Positions 51,727 to 61,747 of a stretch of DNA of 64,000 nt are shown in pieces. Source of the stretch: Tetrapisispora phaffii CBS 4417 (lineage: Eukaryota > Ascomycota > Saccharomycetes > Saccharomycetales > Saccharomycetaceae). Made by a program: the position numbers and the translations under genes. The stretch spans positions 124,001 through 188,000 of the forward strand of contig NC_016533.1 in NCBI RefSeq assembly GCF_000236905.1, written 5' to 3'. Position 1 is the first letter of the stretch. The number at the start of each line of letters is the position of its first letter. The notes under the pieces are model-generated. The model saw only the letters and a program-made list of their open reading frames with translations, was not told the DNA's origin and did no database searches.

Positions 51727-53742
51727 TTATTTATTTGCTTCTACCGAACGCTTGGCAATAGAACGTACACCTTTTACTACACTTGGGTTAAAGTGCTTTG
51801 TCAGTAACGTATTTTCCCAAATGGTAGCAGCTTCTGGGTTACTTCTAGAAAGCGAGTTCATTTCCATATAAAATTTACCATTACCAATTCTATCTTCTGT
51901 AGAATATAAACCAGCGATATCAGGATACTTATTCATCAGTTTGTCAATAAATTTCAATAAAGCGATTGAAGTTCTTTCTGGAGTGTGTAATAAACACATG
52001 TATACTCTTTTTGTAAAAGCTGCAGCTCTTTGTCTTGTACCAGATCTTGATTTGAAAAAAACATGGTCTAATGCTCTTAGTAATAACTCAGCTTTAGTTG
52101 AAACATTAACTGTAGGTTTCAGAATTTCGTTATTTAAAGGGTCTGATAATCTTAAGGATTTATAAGATAATTCAATATCAGAGTCCATAGACAGTATTGG
52201 CAAAATTGTATATAGAGCATCAATGAATTTTGATAAATCCATGCTAATTTTCATTTGGTTATGATTTCTAATTAATGAAAATGCACTGACAATACAAAGC
52301 AATATTTTTCTTAGACTTGGTGGTGATAAATCTTCTGCTAATAAGTCTGAAATAAGTTCTTTCATAACTTCTAAAAAGTCACCTAACAAATCAAAATTGG
52401 CCATGTTACCAAACTTGGCCAAACCTTCCAACACCGAACCGACTAAAGTATGAGAAGCTTCTCTTAATATATTCAAATACATGGCTAATACCAGCTTTAA
52501 TATTTCTGCTTGATTTTTCTCCCTTTCTTCTGCAGAAACTGTTTCTTCAGCTTTTCTCATCTCTTCTTCGATTTGTTTTAATTCCTTTCTAGCTTTTCTT
52601 TGCTTCTTTGATAAATGAACTCTATCCTTCTTCTTAAGCTTTGTATAGTTCTGATTGATAGCATCATCATCTTTAGTGTTTGGATCGTAATCTTGTAAGA
52701 CATCCAAAGATAATAGAATATTTAAAGCTGATTCTTCAATATTATATTTTCTAACTTTTATCGTTTTGCTGAAAATTCTAACAACGTCTAAAGATATGTT
52801 ACCTTCAGTGTCATCATCTAATAATGATTCTAAATTTTTAATAGTTTCAACAGCCATTGGATCATTTTTCAAATTTGGTTTACATATTCTACGAATTAGA
52901 ATAGTCAAAAAATGAGCTCTAAAATTAAAGTTCGATGCAGTGGATATTAAATTGTTTAATGCACTTATGGCCAAATTACCTAGATTTGTCTTAATAAAAC
53001 TATCAGAGTTATTTGGTATTTTTGCTAACTGTTCCAAATTTTCTAAATATCTTTTGTAAATTATAACTAAATTCTGTTCAAAGTTTCTTAATTTGGCAAC
53101 ATCCTTGGTGACTTTTTCCTTCTTTTCTGTTTCAGTTAAAGGCCTAATTCTATAACCAGGGATAATACTGTTAAATACAGTGACTAATGCTAACATTGAA
53201 AACTTGCAAGTATTTGGGTTTTTAGATGTTGTCATTGTGTAAAGACGTTTTAATGCAGCTACGTTTTCTTCTGGTTCTTCCATCACTTTACTTACTAATT
53301 CTGCAATCTCTTCTTGTAATAAGATAATTTTTTCTTCTGTATCATATTCCTCCTCCTCCTCTTCTTTCTTGTAATCTGAATCATTGATATTATCAAACTC
53401 ATCTTTTTGATCTTCTTCAATCTCACTTTCACTTTCATCTTCCTTCACCTTCTTAACAGTTCTGGATTGATGCAATCTTCTTTCCACTTTACCATCAACT
53501 TTTATAGGCAATCCTTCAACCATATCTCTTTCATCGTAACCGTTAAGTTTTCTCGGTGCTAATTCGTAATCTTGTTCTTCATCATCCCATCTGTCTTTTA
53601 CAGAATCATGCTCACCGTCGTCACTCAAAGAGTGATATTCCCCATTGAAGAAAGAACCATGCTCTAAAATATTATCTTCCTCCTTCCTTCTTTTAGCAGT
53701 TCTCTCCTGAATAGCAAATTTAGTTCTCTTCTGTCTAGCCAT
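51727..53742 (-). CDS. NOC3: Nucleolar complex protein Noc3
   Basis: Protein of 671 residues (663 in S. cerevisiae). Noc3 pairs with Noc2 on pre-60S particles for their maturation and export, and has a reported role in replication initiation through ORC/MCM. The N-terminus is basic (KRTKFAIQERTAKRRKEED), followed by an acidic, low-complexity part. The NOC3 domain is at about residues 130-230 (LLQEEIAELVSKVMEEPEENVAALKRLYTMT) and the CBF/Mak21-type region occupies the C-terminal half (AELLLRALDHVFFKSRSGTRQRAAAFTKRVYMCLLHTPE). A coiled coil lies near residue 370-410 (KKQRKARKELKQIEEEMRKAEE). Convergent with MPP10 over 166 bp. Confidence 0.95.
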   Translation of the reverse strand: MARQKRTKFAIQERTAKRRKEEDNILEHGSFFNGEYHSLSDDGEHDSVKDRWDDEEQDYELAPRKLNGYDERDMVEGLPIKVDGKVERRLHQSRTVKKVKEDESESEIEEDQKDEFDNINDSDYKKEEEEEEYDTEEKIILLQEEIAELVSKVMEEPEENVAALKRLYTMTTSKNPNTCKFSMLALVTVFNSIIPGYRIRPLTETEKKEKVTKDVAKLRNFEQNLVIIYKRYLENLEQLAKIPNNSDSFIKTNLGNLAISALNNLISTASNFNFRAHFLTILIRRICKPNLKNDPMAVETIKNLESLLDDDTEGNISLDVVRIFSKTIKVRKYNIEESALNILLSLDVLQDYDPNTKDDDAINQNYTKLKKKDRVHLSKKQRKARKELKQIEEEMRKAEETVSAEEREKNQAEILKLVLAMYLNILREASHTLVGSVLEGLAKFGNMANFDLLGDFLEVMKELISDLLAEDLSPPSLRKILLCIVSAFSLIRNHNQMKISMDLSKFIDALYTILPILSMDSDIELSYKSLRLSDPLNNEILKPTVNVSTKAELLLRALDHVFFKSRSGTRQRAAAFTKRVYMCLLHTPERTSIALLKFIDKLMNKYPDIAGLYSTEDRIGNGKFYMEMNSLSRSNPEAATIWENTLLTKHFNPSVVKGVRSIAKRSVEANK

Positions 53743-53914
53743 GGTTCTACCTAGATTTTGTATGGTATTCTAAATGAATTTGTAAATAATTAAAAAACTT
53801 CTAAAACGACAAAATATCTAATGTTACAAATAGAAGTTTAAGACCTTAACTAACTATTATAGAATATCTCATAGATTTCTATATCTATAAGAATAATCCA
53901 TAAACTTAAGTTAA

Positions 53915-53954
53915 GATGAGATGAGTTGAGATGAGATGAGCTCTAAAATTTTTC
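53915..53954. promoter_or_regulatory. PAC-core array and RRPE upstream of NOC3
   Basis: GATGAG is repeated in the stretch 53915-53942, the last copy as GATGAGCT, followed by AAAATTTTTC at 53945-53954. It lies about 175-210 bp upstream of the NOC3 ATG. Confidence 0.75.
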
Positions 53955-53965
53955 AATATTCATTT

Positions 53966-54002
53966 TTTCTGAAAAGTTTCATTTTTTGAAACTTTTCAGA
54001 AA
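53966..54002. repeat. Perfect 16-bp hairpin with T5 loop
   Basis: TTTCTGAAAAGTTTCA (53966-53981) and its exact complement TGAAACTTTTCAGAAA (53987-54002) flank TTTTT. It adjoins the RRPE of NOC3 and itself contains RRPE-like TGAAAAGTTTC halves. Confidence 0.85.
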
Positions 54003-54249
54003 TTAAGCTCGCGGCGAAGGGAAGTTTATCTAAGGATATCATGTTTTGTTAGCCATCATGATGATAAATGGATGAATAGAATGTTCATTATATTTTACAA
54101 TTATCAATTGTATTCATAAAATCATTTAGTATCTATTGAGGAAATGAGTAAAATTTAACAAGAAGATTATTTTTGTCAAAAGGATTACGCTCTGTTGAAG
54201 CTTTAGAAACTTAACTAGATTAATAAAAAATTACAAGGAAGCAATCAGA

Positions 54250-54261
54250 ATGAGTCAATAA
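54250..54261 (+). other. Three-codon upstream ORF overlapping the next start (TAATG)
   Basis: ATG AGT CAA TAA; the last A of the stop is the first base of the ATG at 54261. Such overlap could allow reinitiation or reduce translation. Expression not shown. Confidence 0.45.
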
Positions 54262-55169
54262 TGAAAAATATAATGATGAATAGTGAATATGGTAAAAAAT
54301 CACCTAATAATAATAACCTTTACTATTCTAGTAATAATTTTGAAAAATGGAATGGTACTCACGAGTCAAAATTTGTAAAGGATATGATGATTTCAAAGTC
54401 GGATAAGATACCAACACTTTTAAGGTCCGATCATACAATTACTTATAAAAATACTATTCGTTTCATCGATAAGGAGGATAAACCGGAAATGAAACATTTG
54501 AACACTAAGCATAGTGCACAGAAAAGTGCAAAGTCCTATAAATTTAAATACTCTAACAATTATGAGAATGAGCACGTAAATAAAAATAATAAGACGCCTA
54601 TAATGGAATTAGATGGGATTCAGTCTATAGACTTGAATTTAAATTTGACTTCAAACTATGATAAATTACAGAAAAAACTGAAAAAACATCATTCAAATAA
54701 TAAAATTTCGACACAGCCTAATGATATTTTTATAACGAATCAATTTTCAATTGCTAAGAAACATATTTTCAATAATAGTAACATTTATGACTACAAATCA
54801 GTAAATACAGCTCCCCATTTTAGCAGCAATTCTAAATCGATAAAGGTTTCCCATGCTAGGAGTTTAGATGAAATTAATCAAAATATAACCTTTCATGGAA
54901 CAAATATTCCTTTTAAAAATGACAACTTGCGTAATCAATTAGGTGATCAATTTTTATTTAAGACAAAAAATATGAATATCGATATGCTTAAAATATATTC
55001 AACAGTTAATGAAAAAGAGACGTTCAACGAAGAAAGCTTGACGAAGGAAAACGTTGCAACAGATAAAGATAACTCTAATACGAACCAAGCTGATAGACTT
55101 ATTATGAATGTATTTCGAAGTGAAACACCAGCTATTAAAACAAAGATACGACATTCTGAAAAAAAATAG
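54261..55169 (+). CDS. Unrecognised basic, Asn/Lys/Ser-rich protein
   Basis: Open frame of 302 codons between NOC3 and the MRX12-like gene, with its own upstream space and an A/T-rich 3' flank. I do not recognise it. The protein is basic and hydrophilic, with no signal peptide, membrane segment or zinc motif. It is rich in Asn, Lys and Ser, with NNNN and KKLKKHH runs. More ordered-looking stretches are KIPTLLRSDHTITYKNTIRF at about residues 48-67, LDGIQSIDLNLNLTSNYDKL and SHARSLDEINQNITFHG. A frame of this length is unlikely by chance in DNA this AT-rich, and third positions look A/T-biased as in the neighbours. It could be a fast-evolving member of a known family or lineage-specific. A three-codon upstream ORF overlaps the start by one base. 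Confidence 0.7.
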   Translation: MKNIMMNSEYGKKSPNNNNLYYSSNNFEKWNGTHESKFVKDMMISKSDKIPTLLRSDHTITYKNTIRFIDKEDKPEMKHLNTKHSAQKSAKSYKFKYSNNYENEHVNKNNKTPIMELDGIQSIDLNLNLTSNYDKLQKKLKKHHSNNKISTQPNDIFITNQFSIAKKHIFNNSNIYDYKSVNTAPHFSSNSKSIKVSHARSLDEINQNITFHGTNIPFKNDNLRNQLGDQFLFKTKNMNIDMLKIYSTVNEKETFNEESLTKENVATDKDNSNTNQADRLIMNVFRSETPAIKTKIRHSEKK

Positions 55170-55350
55170 CAAAACGTAACGTCTCGTAAGAGCATGTATT
55201 CACATTTTTCTACAATAAAATTTAAGGTTAAGAAATAGAAAAAAGGCATAATTATATGATGGGATGGTTACATACATATAAATATACAAAATAAGTACCA
55301 AAACTATGGCAGTTTTGTTCACACACATGCATATTCTTTTGAGATTAAAT

Positions 55351-56937
55351 CTAATACTTTCTGATTAATTCATTAATAATATGCTTAACCATAAGATCAA
55401 CATTACCATTTTCCATAGCTTCCCCATATTCTGATAGTATTTTCTTTATCATTTTTTTTTCAGATGCTGTCTTTATAATTCCTTCTATATGTGCTCTTTC
55501 AAAAATCACTCTAGCTAAATGAATATCTTTCTCTGCAAGTTGCACAAGTATAAAGGATTCTATTAGTCTTGCACTTGGTGATATATTAGTAATCGAATTT
55601 TGTTCCTTAGAAGTAGTTTCAATATTGTCATTGAAGTAATTCAATGCCTTCGATGGATCAACTTTAGAATAGACCAAAAGTAACACGCTTTTCTGGACAT
55701 CTGTCATTTCTGTAGAGACATGATCCTTAGAAGTTATTTTTTTTGAGTAATGTAACATATTTTGCATACATTGATCCATTTTATCGGGGTTATTCAAAGC
55801 TAAGTATGCATTATTTAAAAACATCTGATGGAATAATTCAGTTTCCATCTTTTCGTTATAATCCTTGAAATCTCTTATATTTTCCATATATTTTTTTAAC
55901 AAAGTTGTTGCATGTTCGATATCATTTTTATAGCGTCCAACTATCCTTAGCAGTTCAACTGCTATTTGAATATTTGTTTTGTCAACACCTGCCTCCACGA
56001 TATCGTGATAAATTTTTTTAAAATAATCTGATGTAGCATATGATTTTGGACATGCAAAACTTATATTTTCACCAATTAAATTTTTATTTACAGGATTCAT
56101 AAGCTCTGTTTCAAAATCCTTTATTTTTTGAACCAAATCATTTGGAGGGATTACTGTATCATTTTTACCTAACAATGAAAGAATAGCTTCAAGTAATTCT
56201 GGATGCTCTTTTATTATGTTAAAATTATAAAATTCGAATATTCCAATTAAATTATAACCAGTAATTTTTGTAAGGTCTAAATTTTCCAAAACTGTATGAA
56301 TTGGAATATTAATACCTTTCAAAAATGACAAAACAAAGCTCATGTCATTCAACACTATCTGCTCGCCTAATCTTTTTGTCGTATCTTCGTCTATTAAAGA
56401 TTTATCCTTAAGCATATTAATCAATACAACACTTCTAGCGAGATCTTGCTCATTCATATTAGTCTTTGAATCATCAAGATCTGCTTGATCAAAGTAAATA
56501 ACTTTTCTTAATATGTTTAAAATAATTTCATCGTTCACTTTAATAGAGTTACGGTTTTCTAAAAATAATTGCCATGAATTAACATTTCTTCCAGGGTTAT
56601 ACTTCAACATTTCAATAAATGCATTGTTGCTAAACTTCATTTTGTGATAAATCACATTCTTCGAATGTCTTGTAGCAATACTATAATCGAATTTGGTTAA
56701 CTTTTCAATTAAATAATTATTCATCTCAATTTTTTTCTGTAAAGAAACCTCAGACTTACCGATCAACTTCAATAATTCTGAATTGATATCAGAATCTTCG
56801 CCTTTTAAAAGTTCTTGAGTAATCTGGTTCCTTATTGGAAGCAACTGATCATGATTTATTACTTTTAACAATTCTGCTTTCAATGTAGGTCCTAATATAG
56901 GGAACCCAATTGAAAACGTTCTTTTGAAACGCAACAT
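55351..56937 (-). CDS. MRX12: Mitochondrial protein, MRX12 (YJR003C)-like
   Basis: Protein of 528 residues, about the size of S. cerevisiae Mrx12 (519), which was found associated with the mitochondrial gene-expression (MIOREX) complexes. The N-terminus MLRFKRTFSIGFPILG is short, basic and hydroxylated, as for a mitochondrial presequence. The remainder is soluble and alpha-helical in appearance, without recognised catalytic motifs. The name rests on length, the presequence and position: in S. cerevisiae MPP10, YJR003C and SAG1 are consecutive, with the last two on the same strand, exactly as here. Confidence 0.75.
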   Translation of the reverse strand: MLRFKRTFSIGFPILGPTLKAELLKVINHDQLLPIRNQITQELLKGEDSDINSELLKLIGKSEVSLQKKIEMNNYLIEKLTKFDYSIATRHSKNVIYHKMKFSNNAFIEMLKYNPGRNVNSWQLFLENRNSIKVNDEIILNILRKVIYFDQADLDDSKTNMNEQDLARSVVLINMLKDKSLIDEDTTKRLGEQIVLNDMSFVLSFLKGINIPIHTVLENLDLTKITGYNLIGIFEFYNFNIIKEHPELLEAILSLLGKNDTVIPPNDLVQKIKDFETELMNPVNKNLIGENISFACPKSYATSDYFKKIYHDIVEAGVDKTNIQIAVELLRIVGRYKNDIEHATTLLKKYMENIRDFKDYNEKMETELFHQMFLNNAYLALNNPDKMDQCMQNMLHYSKKITSKDHVSTEMTDVQKSVLLLVYSKVDPSKALNYFNDNIETTSKEQNSITNISPSARLIESFILVQLAEKDIHLARVIFERAHIEGIIKTASEKKMIKKILSEYGEAMENGNVDLMVKHIINELIRKY

Positions 56938-57377
56938 ATTCTTATTACCCTAGTGTCCCCAGACACTGTTAGCCTTACATGAATGCTTTTTTATCCGATC
57001 TCTATAAAAGAATAATGCTTATCTTCTATATAGAAATTTATAATCTATAGTTATGACTAAGATAGCTTAGTCAATATTTTTTTTCAGATGTCAGCGAGCC
57101 ATGAAAGCATCGATTTTTCTAAAAGAAAACATTGGCGACTCAAAAGTTAATCACATTAATTAAAATAATCTAAAAGTTTTTATATTAAAAAGAGTTTGGT
57201 ATTATAGTGTCTATGTAAATTAATAAAATGTAGCTGATATAAAAGCTATTATAATCTCGTTTTGTAATGGTGAGAATAATGACGATATTGATATGAGCAA
57301 GTGACGAACTTAAAATATATCTACGGTTCTGCTGAATTAGCGAAGCAAAGATTGCCTTTAATTTTAGATGTAAATGT
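56938..57377. other. SAG1 3' / MRX12 5' interval
   Basis: 440 bp, A/T-rich, no gene or RNA gene seen. Confidence 0.5.
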
Positions 57378-59759
57378 TTAAACTAATAACAAGAAGGACA
57401 GTAATGCAATGACTATTGAACCTAGATTTGTCTTAGTTTGTAAAGCCATATCTTCGAAAATAGAAAGGGAATAGCTTGTTGTCGTCGATGATTCGGAATA
57501 TACTTCTAATGAAGGGTAAGAAGTGACCAGGCTAGTTTCTGAAGATTCCTGTGTATACAATGTTTGTGTTGTAATATGTGGAACATATGTTTCAATTGAA
57601 AGGGTTGAGGTGTTTTTAGTGACCAAAATATTTGAAATAGTTGAAGAAGAGGTCATAGAAGTAGTGGTGGCTGTTGAACTGGTAGAAATAGTTGAAGCAG
57701 TAGAAATGGTTGAGATTGTAGAAACAGTGGAGGTAGCAGAGGTGGTCAAGTTGGTCACTTTATTACTACTATTACCGATGTTACCAGAGTTAAATTTATT
57801 GCCGAAAGAAAGACTGTCACTGGAACTCTCAGGACAAAACGTTGTGGTTAAGAATACCAAATTGTGTAATGTTGAGGTAGTCGTAGAAGCCAAAGCAGGT
57901 GGTAAGTTTTTATCATAAGTATTAGATGGGGTTTCAACATGGTAGATGATTTCAGTGGTAATTAAGCCATCAGTGCCAGTGGTGACTGTTGTCTCGGTAG
58001 AGTAGGTGGTGGTGTAGGTGCCAGTCCAGCCAGTGGTGGTGGTGGTGGTGGATGTGATGATGGTCGATGGGGTTTCAACATGGTAGATGATTTCAGTGGT
58101 AATTAAGCCATCAGTGCCAGTGGTGACTGTTGTCTCGGTAGAGTAGGTGGTGGTGTAGGTGCCAGTCCAGCCAGTGGTGGTGGTGGTGGTGGATGTGATG
58201 ATGGTCGATGGGGTTTCAACATGGTAGATGATTTCAGTGGTAGTTAAGCCATCAGTGCCAGTGGTGACAGTAGTCTCGGTAGAGTATGTGGTGGTGTAGG
58301 TGCCAGTCCAGCCAGTGGTGGTGGTGGATGTGATGATGGTCGATGGGGTTTCAACATGGTAGATGATTTCAGTGGTAGTTAAGCCATCAGTGCCAGTGGT
58401 GACTGTTGTCTCGGTAGAGTAGGTGGTGGTGTAGGTGCCAGTCCAGCCAGTGGTGGTGGTGGATGTGATGATGGTCGATGGGGTTTCAACATGGTAGATG
58501 ATTTCAGTGGTAGTTAAGCCATCAGTGCCAGTGGTGACTGTTGTCTCGGTAGAGTAGGTGGTGGTGTAGGTGCCAGTCCAGCCAGTGGTGGTGGTGGATG
58601 TGATGATGGTCGATGGGGTTTCAACATGGTAGATGATTTCAGTGGTAGTTAAACCATCGGTGCCAGTGGTGACAGTAGTCTCGGTAGAGTAAGTGGTGGT
58701 GTAGGTGCCAGTCCAGCCAGTGGTAGTCGACGATGTCACTGTAACGGGTATGTCGATAGTATCTAACAAAGCAACAGCATTTGCAGTACCTCCATAAATT
58801 TCGTACACAATAGTTGTTTGAATTTTATTGGTATATTTGGTACTGGCAAGTGTATCTGTACAACTATATTTAGCGCTAACGAAATGTGTAACAGCAGTAG
58901 CATCGCTTGGAAAGGATTGCTGGGCATCTATCCATAAACCGTAACCTGCATCTGCTTGACTCATCTCTATGTTTAAATCATTACCCATACATATGACATT
59001 GGCGTCAGCGCTCTCATAAGCCTTTAAGAACCAAAAATCATTAAAGTTATCCGATAAAAAGACTTCTGGCGTAGCGCAGTCTAACGTGAATCCATCATTT
59101 CCAAAATCGTAATTTATATCTTGAGTACCCCCAAGTAGATAACCATTAGGGCATACCATAGACAGATAGTAACTTCCAAAACTTTCGCTTGGAATCGAAC
59201 GAATAGCATAATATAAATCATAGTTGAAATCAACAGCATTGAATGAAATTTCTGCTGTAATACCACCTAAAGCAGTAACTTCATTAGTACCACTTTTAAA
59301 ATATTGTGCACCTTCTATATCAACTTCTGATGCAGAACCACCAGCATTAAAACTTACAGAAAATGAGATAGACCCAGATAATGTTTCTTGATCAGATAAA
59401 GCGACTTTTGACGTACACCTCACAATAGATTCCAAATATTGAGATGCACCTTGTTGTAAAACGTTACATGTAAACACTTCAGTACCATCTTGAAGCGTAA
59501 TAGGCAATTCAGTTGATTGGCCATTGAATTTAACACGATAAATATAAGGGAACTTAAGGTCAAAATAGTCACCAGGTTCCACTATTGTTGCTGAATCTAA
59601 ATCGAAGTTGAAGGAAGCAACCCACCCATTGTTAGGCGTGTGATCTGATGTTTCTGGAGTAAATTCAAGCCCGGAATATGTGACGTTTGTTAATTCAGCA
59701 GCGAAGGCAACCGACAGTAGAAATAAAGACAGTAGAAACTTAAAATATTTAGCCGTCAT
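57378..59759 (-). CDS. SAG1: Alpha-agglutinin-type cell-wall adhesin with tandem repeats
   Basis: Protein of 793 residues from the ATG at 59759. Alpha-agglutinin is the cell-wall mating adhesin of alpha cells and binds a-agglutinin. A signal peptide (MTAKYFKFLLSLFLLSVAFA) precedes an Ig-like adhesin region of about 320 residues with paired cysteines. Its blocks match Sag1: NGWVASFNFDLDSATIVEPGD, SGSISFSVSFNAGGSASEV, MVCPNGYLLGGTQDINYDFG and FNDFWFLKAYESADANV. Then come six tandem repeats of 45-47 residues (GWTGTYTTTYSTETTV, TDGLTTTEIIYHVETPS), a Ser/Thr-rich stalk, and a C-terminal hydrophobic tail fitting a GPI signal (NLGSIVIALLSFLLLV). S. cerevisiae Sag1 is 650 residues and lacks this long array. 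A TTTCCAATTAA half-site resembling an Mcm1 P' box lies at 59839-59849. Position next to MRX12 supports SAG1. Confidence 0.9.
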   Translation of the reverse strand: MTAKYFKFLLSLFLLSVAFAAELTNVTYSGLEFTPETSDHTPNNGWVASFNFDLDSATIVEPGDYFDLKFPYIYRVKFNGQSTELPITLQDGTEVFTCNVLQQGASQYLESIVRCTSKVALSDQETLSGSISFSVSFNAGGSASEVDIEGAQYFKSGTNEVTALGGITAEISFNAVDFNYDLYYAIRSIPSESFGSYYLSMVCPNGYLLGGTQDINYDFGNDGFTLDCATPEVFLSDNFNDFWFLKAYESADANVICMGNDLNIEMSQADAGYGLWIDAQQSFPSDATAVTHFVSAKYSCTDTLASTKYTNKIQTTIVYEIYGGTANAVALLDTIDIPVTVTSSTTTGWTGTYTTTYSTETTVTTGTDGLTTTEIIYHVETPSTIITSTTTTGWTGTYTTTYSTETTVTTGTDGLTTTEIIYHVETPSTIITSTTTTGWTGTYTTTYSTETTVTTGTDGLTTTEIIYHVETPSTIITSTTTTGWTGTYTTTYSTETTVTTGTDGLTTTEIIYHVETPSTIITSTTTTTTGWTGTYTTTYSTETTVTTGTDGLITTEIIYHVETPSTIITSTTTTTTGWTGTYTTTYSTETTVTTGTDGLITTEIIYHVETPSNTYDKNLPPALASTTTSTLHNLVFLTTTFCPESSSDSLSFGNKFNSGNIGNSSNKVTNLTTSATSTVSTISTISTASTISTSSTATTTSMTSSSTISNILVTKNTSTLSIETYVPHITTQTLYTQESSETSLVTSYPSLEVYSESSTTTSYSLSIFEDMALQTKTNLGSIVIALLSFLLLV
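57925..58722 (-). repeat. Six tandem repeats of 135-141 bp in SAG1
   Basis: Six near-identical units, each coding GWTGTYTTTYSTETTV...HVETPSTIITS. Four units are 135 bp; the two nearest the 3' end of the gene carry two additional Thr codons before GWTG and a Leu-Ile change. Differences between units are mostly silent, indicating recent homogenisation. Confidence 0.93.
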
Positions 59760-61747
59760 TGTTCTTTTCAAATTTGAAATGAATGAATATAATTTATTTT
59801 GTAGTTATTACTCTAGGATAGAATAATATAATAACGGCTTTCCAATTAAGCTATTTGATAACTTATTTTTTAATTGAGATATCTCCAATAGATGGCCCAT
59901 TTATATACATATCTAAATTTTCTTTTTTCTATTTGAGATGGAGAAGTTTGAGGTTGATACATTAATAGTAATTATTTAACCATTGCAATGGGTCTTTGGT
60001 TTATGAGGTTTTTTTTCAAAACCTATGCATCTATTTTACTATTGTATCCTGTAATTGATGTAATTTTTAACATAATGGAACATCTGATCACCAGAAGAGG
60101 TAATTCTCAAATAATGAATTCAATTGTGAGGTATCGAGAAGTATCAATACCAGCAAAGTAACATATATTCTCTACCTCCATTGACACCACATCTTATTAG
60201 AACTTTGCTTTCGAAAAATTTTAACATTGAACAGTTTCGTTCCAAATTTGGATATCATTAAACTTTTTTGGTAAAACACTCCTACCCATAGGTATAACCA
60301 CCAACAAAACCAGGGAACCCCAACTGCAGTTGTATCAACCATGTAATAATTTGTGACACTTGGTTTGTATCTTTAATTATAGTAACTACTTCCACCTGTG
60401 TCAACTGGCAACTCATCGCTTTCCTGATTCGGCCACCAATGAATCAAGAGCTTCGCGCATTAGCGTCGTAGTCGAGCAGAGTTGTACGACATTTACACTT
60501 TAGTAGAAGAAGCCATTATTAATAAGACAGCAATACAAACGGAACACCTATACTGAGATCCTCAAGAGAGGTATAGGACCATCAAGTTCAGAGATCTGTT
60601 CAACCAGAACTAGGAGTGTCCTTACATGTCCGGTGTGGACAAATGCTATTACTCGCAAGAGATATGTTATGGGATCTGAAACCTCAAAATTCCCATACCT
60701 CTATTGACGTTTAAAATAGCACGAAGCCATCGTTCACTTGGAACATGTTTCCGGTCTAATCATTCTGTAAATATGTTTCCAATGACCTCTATCTCCCGTT
60801 TCACCAATGAAATACAAATGTAAACATAGTGCCACCAGCATAGAAAACGATTCGAGAGGGTGTTCTAATGTAAACCATAAATGCTTGCAAATCTAACGAC
60901 ATCAAACAGTTACCTAATGTGGACAGTAATGGGATACACAAGAAACAACAACTTGAACATGACTAGTATATATATATATATACTAGTTGTATCCACAAAG
61001 CATAGTTAAGAAAGCAGTATAGCACTGGTGCGTTTGCACACCCATACACACCACAAGCACTCCACTTCTTGCACCATCGAGCCATTGTCGTTTTTTAACT
61101 GAATGAGATACAACTACCTTTAGCCAGATATCACCAAACTGCCCATCCTCGAAACCGATATGATGCTGATACTCCAGATCCAGAGATCTTGAGGTAATTA
61201 TTTACATTGTTCGCACCATTTTCGCTCAGTTTTGCTCTCTCGGCCGAGAAATCTTTCATCGAACGGTACAAAAAACACAATTTCGAAATCTACTCATCTC
61301 ATCTCATCGATTTTAGTTTGAATATTTGGTTAAAAGACATATTCGAATATTTATGGTTTGATTGCGATTGGGAGAAAGACAAAGGGAAAGCCTTTAAACA
61401 TTCTGTGAATCAGTTCATTCCGGTGAATTGAACTTATAGGGCTGACTTTCTATTTTGAGTCACATATAGACTTTTAGATACTTGTATCGCGTTATATTCT
61501 AGATGTTACTTTAATTGCATGTCTTGAAGCTATTTAAAATAGTAACTAGTTGATGCTGGATGGGTGGTTCTCGTAAAACCTATTTAACCAAATTCATATA
61601 TAAGTATCAATTGAGGGAAGCTGAAACTTGGTTGTCACCTTCCAGCCTTAACTATTCTTTTTTTTATCTTAAGTTTGGTGTGGTGAAAAGTGTTCAGGTT
61701 TGCTTTTGAGAGAGAGAGAGGTATATAGTAACGCAAATATTCGTGAT
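59760..61747. other. 2 kb interval without a recognised gene
   Basis: No convincing gene. The stretch 60280-61200 is less AT-rich than other intergenic DNA in the window and has CG-containing words (for example GCGCATTAGCGTCGTAGTCG near 60457), so it may contain decayed coding sequence. A 56-codon frame on the minus strand at 60172-60342 has a Trp-rich hydrophobic start (VGVPWFCWWLYLWVGVFY) but matches nothing I know. A 74-codon frame at 61207-61431 is also unsupported. A 26-bp palindrome is listed separately. Confidence 0.5.
60962..60987. repeat. Perfect 26-bp palindrome ACTAGT(AT-run)ACTAGT
   Basis: ACTAGT at each end of an alternating TA run; the whole is its own reverse complement. It is largely simple sequence, but the matched ACTAGT ends make it a complete dyad. 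Confidence 0.8.

Larger units (their letters stand above)
53743..54260. other. Divergent region between NOC3 and an unrecognised gene
   Basis: 518 bp with no gene. It holds four GATGAG motifs and an RRPE for NOC3, plus a strong hairpin, listed separately. Confidence 0.6.

Noticed and set aside
57523..57918. 131-codon Val/Glu-rich frame antisense to SAG1
   Set aside because: A by-product of the Ser/Thr-rich coding sequence on the other strand.
61207..61431. 74-codon frame before THI73
   Set aside because: No recognisable motif, no promoter, and within the expected size of chance frames.
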